Below, one piece after another: positions 23,947 through 26,262 of a stretch of 26,262 bases of DNA. A model generated the notes under the pieces. That model was not told the DNA's origin and made no database searches. It worked only from the letters and a program-made list of their open reading frames with translations. Origin of the DNA: Anaerolineaceae bacterium UBA6086. Its GTDB lineage: Bacteria > Chloroflexota > Anaerolineae > Anaerolineales > Anaerolineaceae. Each line of letters opens with the position of its first letter. The stretch's first letter is position 1. Position numbers and translations under genes: made by a program. The stretch spans positions 1 to 26,262 of the forward strand of contig DIXG01000063.1 of assembly GCA_002436005.1 (NCBI GenBank), in the 5' to 3' direction.

Positions 23947-24657
23947 ATGAAGGAACAAAAATTTGTATTGGTGACGGGTGCCAGCGAAGGGATCGGTAAG
24001 GCGATTTCATTAGCCCTGCTTCGGAATGGATACCGGGTGGGTATGGCATCTCGCAGTCAAGAAAAATTAGATAAAGCTCTCACAGAAGCGGGGGATCTGG
24101 CGCAGTTTGCCTGGGTGTACTCTGCCGATTTAACCGAATCTGAACAGGTCAATCAACTGGTAGATCAAGCCATTCAGCGTGAGGGAAAGATTGATGCGCT
24201 GGTCAACAATGTTGGCAGGGGAGTACGCGGCGAAATAGTTGATACCACGGATGAGATGTGGGATTTCCTGGTTAAGTTGAACCTTTCAAGCGCTTTTTAT
24301 GCTTGCCGGGCTGTCCTTCCCCATATGCGAAAACAGCAGAGCGGCGCAATCGTCAATATTGCCTCACGGGCTGGCCGTGTGGGTGAGGGCGAACTTGGGG
24401 CATACAGTGCCTTGAAGCATGGTATGGTAGGCTTAACCCGGGCTTTGGCGGATTCAGAGGCGAAATTTGGCATCCGCGCGAATGCCGTGTGCCCGGGACT
24501 GGTGGCGACACAGCGCATGCTGGATACGCTGCCGCAGCTGGATTATTCCAGTGCGAATGTGCCTGAAGATGTAGCTGAAGCGGTATTGTTCTTACTTTCA
24601 CCAGCTGCCAAAACGATGAATGGCCAGGTGATGGATTTGTATAAAAAATGTAGATAG
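23947..24657 (+). CDS. Short-chain dehydrogenase/reductase, first of two
   Basis: Classical SDR, 236 residues. The cofactor motif TGASEGIG lies at 10-17; Arg36 and Ser37 after the second strand (ASRSQEK) favour NADP(H). The NNAG motif reads NNVG (87-90). Catalytic residues are S140 (NIASRAG), Y153 and K157 (YSALK), with N112 in the LNLSSAF segment. The C-terminus is short and lacks the usual VDGG-type end; it finishes MNGQVMDLYKKCR. ATG 23947 is chosen from its ribosome site; the open frame starts at ATG 23935. It lies between an aminohydrolase and a second SDR. The substrate is unknown, but a carbonyl or alcohol made by neighbouring enzymes is a reasonable guess. Confidence 0.92.
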   Translation: MKEQKFVLVTGASEGIGKAISLALLRNGYRVGMASRSQEKLDKALTEAGDLAQFAWVYSADLTESEQVNQLVDQAIQREGKIDALVNNVGRGVRGEIVDTTDEMWDFLVKLNLSSAFYACRAVLPHMRKQQSGAIVNIASRAGRVGEGELGAYSALKHGMVGLTRALADSEAKFGIRANAVCPGLVATQRMLDTLPQLDYSSANVPEDVAEAVLFLLSPAAKTMNGQVMDLYKKCR

Positions 24658-24666
24658 GAGTTTATT

Positions 24667-25434
24667 GTGGCAGGAAGATTAGCAGAAAAGGTTGTGATTA
24701 TTACAGGTGCGGGTCGGGGAATTGGCAGGGCTGCGGCTTTGCTGTTTGCCTCGGAAGGCGCCCGGTTAGCGCTGGTTGATATCAACGAAGAATCCGGTGA
24801 AGCTGCGGCTGAAGAGGTTCGTTTGCAGGGAGGAGAGGCCATCTACGTCAAAACGGACCTGACCCATTCAGCCCATGTTAAAAAGATGGCTGACACAGTG
24901 GTTGAGAAATATGGCAGGATTGACGTACTTTACAATAATGCGGGCATCAATCATTTTGGCAAAGTTACTGATGCTGATGAAGCTGCCTGGGACAGGGTCA
25001 TGGCTGTGAATGCCAAAAGTGTCTTTCTGACCTGTAAGTTTGTGATACCCATCATGGCTAAACAGAAAAAAGGGGTCATCATTAATACGGGTTCTGCTGC
25101 TTCGCTGGTTGGGCTGGCAAATCTTTCAGCCTATACCGCATCTAAGGGCGCTGTGCTTCAATTAACCCGCAATATGGCGCTGGATTATGCCAAAGATGGC
25201 ATCCGCGTGAATGCGATTTGTCCCGGCGTGACGGCTACCGAGATGACGGAGCAGGTGATCTATGATGATCCTGATCCAAAGGCGGCTCGCGAACGGTTTG
25301 ATCGGGTGATCCCGCGCGGCAGCATGGCAGCTCCGATTGAGATTGCCAATGCAGCCCTTTTTTTGGCGTCAGATGAATCTTCCTATATCACCGGTGCAGC
25401 GATCCCGGTGGATGGCGGATACACTGCTGAGTAA
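24667..25434 (+). CDS. Short-chain dehydrogenase/reductase, second of two (FabG-like)
   Basis: Classical SDR, 255 residues, starting at GTG 24667 with AGGAG at 24656-24660. The cofactor motif TGAGRGIG lies at 13-20, and Asp38 (LVDIN) after the second strand favours NAD(H), in contrast to the NADP-type residue of its neighbour. NNAG is at 90-93, and S143 with the Y156/K160 pair (YTASK) completes the active site. The C-terminal segment SSYITGAAIPVDGGYTAE is fully typical. The two adjacent SDRs with opposite cofactor preference could together epimerise or shuttle reducing power on one substrate. That idea is inference. Confidence 0.93.
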   Translation: MAGRLAEKVVIITGAGRGIGRAAALLFASEGARLALVDINEESGEAAAEEVRLQGGEAIYVKTDLTHSAHVKKMADTVVEKYGRIDVLYNNAGINHFGKVTDADEAAWDRVMAVNAKSVFLTCKFVIPIMAKQKKGVIINTGSAASLVGLANLSAYTASKGAVLQLTRNMALDYAKDGIRVNAICPGVTATEMTEQVIYDDPDPKAARERFDRVIPRGSMAAPIEIANAALFLASDESSYITGAAIPVDGGYTAE

Positions 25435-25461
25435 AGGTGTTTGAATAGATTGGTGTTTAAT

Positions 25462-25496
25462 GGGTTTGAACATCGAGATGTGATGAACACAAACCT
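25462..25496 (+). terminator. Imperfect hairpin between SDR gene and amidohydrolase gene
   Basis: GGTTTG (25463-25468) pairs with CAAACC (25490-25495), with a nested CATC/GATG (25471-25474 with 82-85) inside, followed by TTTC. It starts 28 bases after the SDR stop and ends before the ribosome site of the next gene. It could be a weak terminator or a leader hairpin; the rest of the 97-base gap shows no clear promoter. Confidence 0.35.
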
Positions 25497-25531
25497 TTCA
25501 ATAGCGATAGATTAATTACAAGGAGACCGAG

Positions 25532-26262
25532 ATGGAAAAATTATTAATCAAAAACGGGTTGATCGTGACGATGGATGGGGAGGATCGGATCATCCGTGAT
25601 GGCAGCATCTACGTGGAAGACAACATCATCAAAGAGATTGGGCCGGATAGCGAGATCGGGAACAAGGAAGGTGCGCAGGTGCTGGACGCCAGCGACAAGG
25701 TGGTGGTGCCAGGGTTCGTGAGCTGCCACAACCACCTGTACAGCGCGGTGGTGCGGAGCATTCCCTATTCCGGGTTTGAATCACCGGACTTTTCCTTTGT
25801 ATCGTGGATGGACCGGTTCTGGCTGCCGCTGCTGGAAGACCGGGTGGACCAGGAACAGATGTATATTGGAACCAAGGCTAACTTGCTGGATCACATTCGC
25901 AGCGGGATCACGACCACGACCGACACCGCAGAGGGTTCCTATGCCCTGCCGGGTGCGCTGGATGCGGTGGACCAGGCAGCGGTGGAGACAGGCATTCGGG
26001 CAGTGCTGTCCTTTGAGACGACAGGCCGAATCAGCGAAGAGAATGCAGCCATGGGGCTGCAGGAGAACGTGAACTTCATCAAGAAGTGCCGGGCGAGAGA
26101 TCTGGACCGGATCAGCGGGCGGATCGGGGTACACACGACCTACACCTGTTCGACCGAACTGCTGCAGGAAGTGAAGAAGACAGCTGATGAGCTGGGTGCG
26201 GGCTACATGATGCACCACCTGGACGACAGGTATCACCATTTTGATACGACACGGCGCTTTGG
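25532..26262 (+). CDS. Amidohydrolase-superfamily aminohydrolase (SsnA/AtzB type), cut by window end
   Basis: The open frame runs from ATG 25532 (AGGAG at 25521-25525) to the last base without a stop, giving 243 residues of an expected 440-470. The start MEKLLIKNGLIVTMDGED is the beta-sandwich lead-in. The metal motif is SCHNHLYSAVVRSIPYSG (HNH near residues 71-73), followed by RSGITTTTDTAEG and GVHTTYTCS. The SCHNH and RSIPY wording resembles SsnA-like aminohydrolases, which in E. coli lie beside a xanthine dehydrogenase-family gene. The last visible residues MMHHLDDRYHHFDTT approach the second metal-binding region, where HxxE-type residues would be expected. Base composition here (about 60% G+C by sampled lines) and C/G-ended codons stand out from neighbours. 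A dead copy of its first part lies at 22384. Confidence 0.9.
   Translation, partial: MEKLLIKNGLIVTMDGEDRIIRDGSIYVEDNIIKEIGPDSEIGNKEGAQVLDASDKVVVPGFVSCHNHLYSAVVRSIPYSGFESPDFSFVSWMDRFWLPLLEDRVDQEQMYIGTKANLLDHIRSGITTTTDTAEGSYALPGALDAVDQAAVETGIRAVLSFETTGRISEENAAMGLQENVNFIKKCRARDLDRISGRIGVHTTYTCSTELLQEVKKTADELGAGYMMHHLDDRYHHFDTTRRF

Noticed and set aside
1..26262. CRISPR arrays, tRNA or rRNA genes, insertion sequences, attachment sites
   Set aside because: No regularly spaced repeats, no cloverleaf-type sequence with CCA end, no transposase or integrase frame, and no terminal inverted repeats were found.

Overview
The window reads as one stretch of a bacterial chromosome at roughly 50% G+C in which every convincing gene lies on the + strand. 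The set of families, in particular a BMP-type lipoprotein with a Cys-Thr-Pro lipobox followed by a long Glu/Pro/Val linker, a gatC-gatA-gatB run, and many amidohydrolases and short-chain dehydrogenases, fits an anaerobic heterotrophic Chloroflexota (Anaerolineae-like) organism. That assignment is an inference from gene content; no rRNA or other taxonomic marker is present.

Layout. (1) 89-3460: gatC, gatA and gatB, the tRNA-dependent amidotransferase, which is housekeeping. (2) 3538-5751: a lone molybdopterin-binding subunit of the xanthine dehydrogenase family, closed by a hairpin terminator. (3) 5856-8486: a strong sigma70-type promoter, a GntR/FadR regulator, a D-2-hydroxyacid dehydrogenase and an HpcH/HpaI aldolase. 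(4) 8644-13446: a complete BMP/nucleoside-type ABC importer made of a lipoprotein, a double ATPase and two permeases. A strong hairpin lies between the lipoprotein gene and the ATPase gene. (5) 13498-15290: a ketopantoate-reductase-like dehydrogenase and a lactonase-like (COG3618) amidohydrolase. (6) 15358-18881: a second strong promoter with a palindromic operator, a LacI regulator, a fusion of an RpiB-type isomerase to a xylose-isomerase-like TIM barrel, and an unassigned TIM-barrel-like protein. (7) 18912-22189: an ECF transporter with two ATPases, EcfT and a probable S component. (8) 22384-26262: a decayed 5' copy of an amidohydrolase gene, an intact aminohydrolase, two short-chain dehydrogenases, and the intact amidohydrolase that matches the decayed copy and runs off the window end.

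How the parts may work together (inference). Two importers, three regulators or regulator sites, sugar-phosphate and sugar-acid type enzymes (isomerase/epimerase, lactonase, hydroxyacid dehydrogenase, aldolase) and heterocycle-type enzymes (molybdenum hydroxylase, two cyclic-amidine aminohydrolases) lie together. One reading is a locus for uptake and breakdown of a nucleoside-like or N-heterocycle-plus-sugar compound, with the base and the sugar handled by different modules. No substrate can be fixed from sequence alone. The most unusual items are the RpiB-TIM-barrel fusion, the orphan molybdenum subunit with an apparent change at a purine-anchoring position, and the 3,148-base-spaced direct repeat that exposes a dead gene copy.
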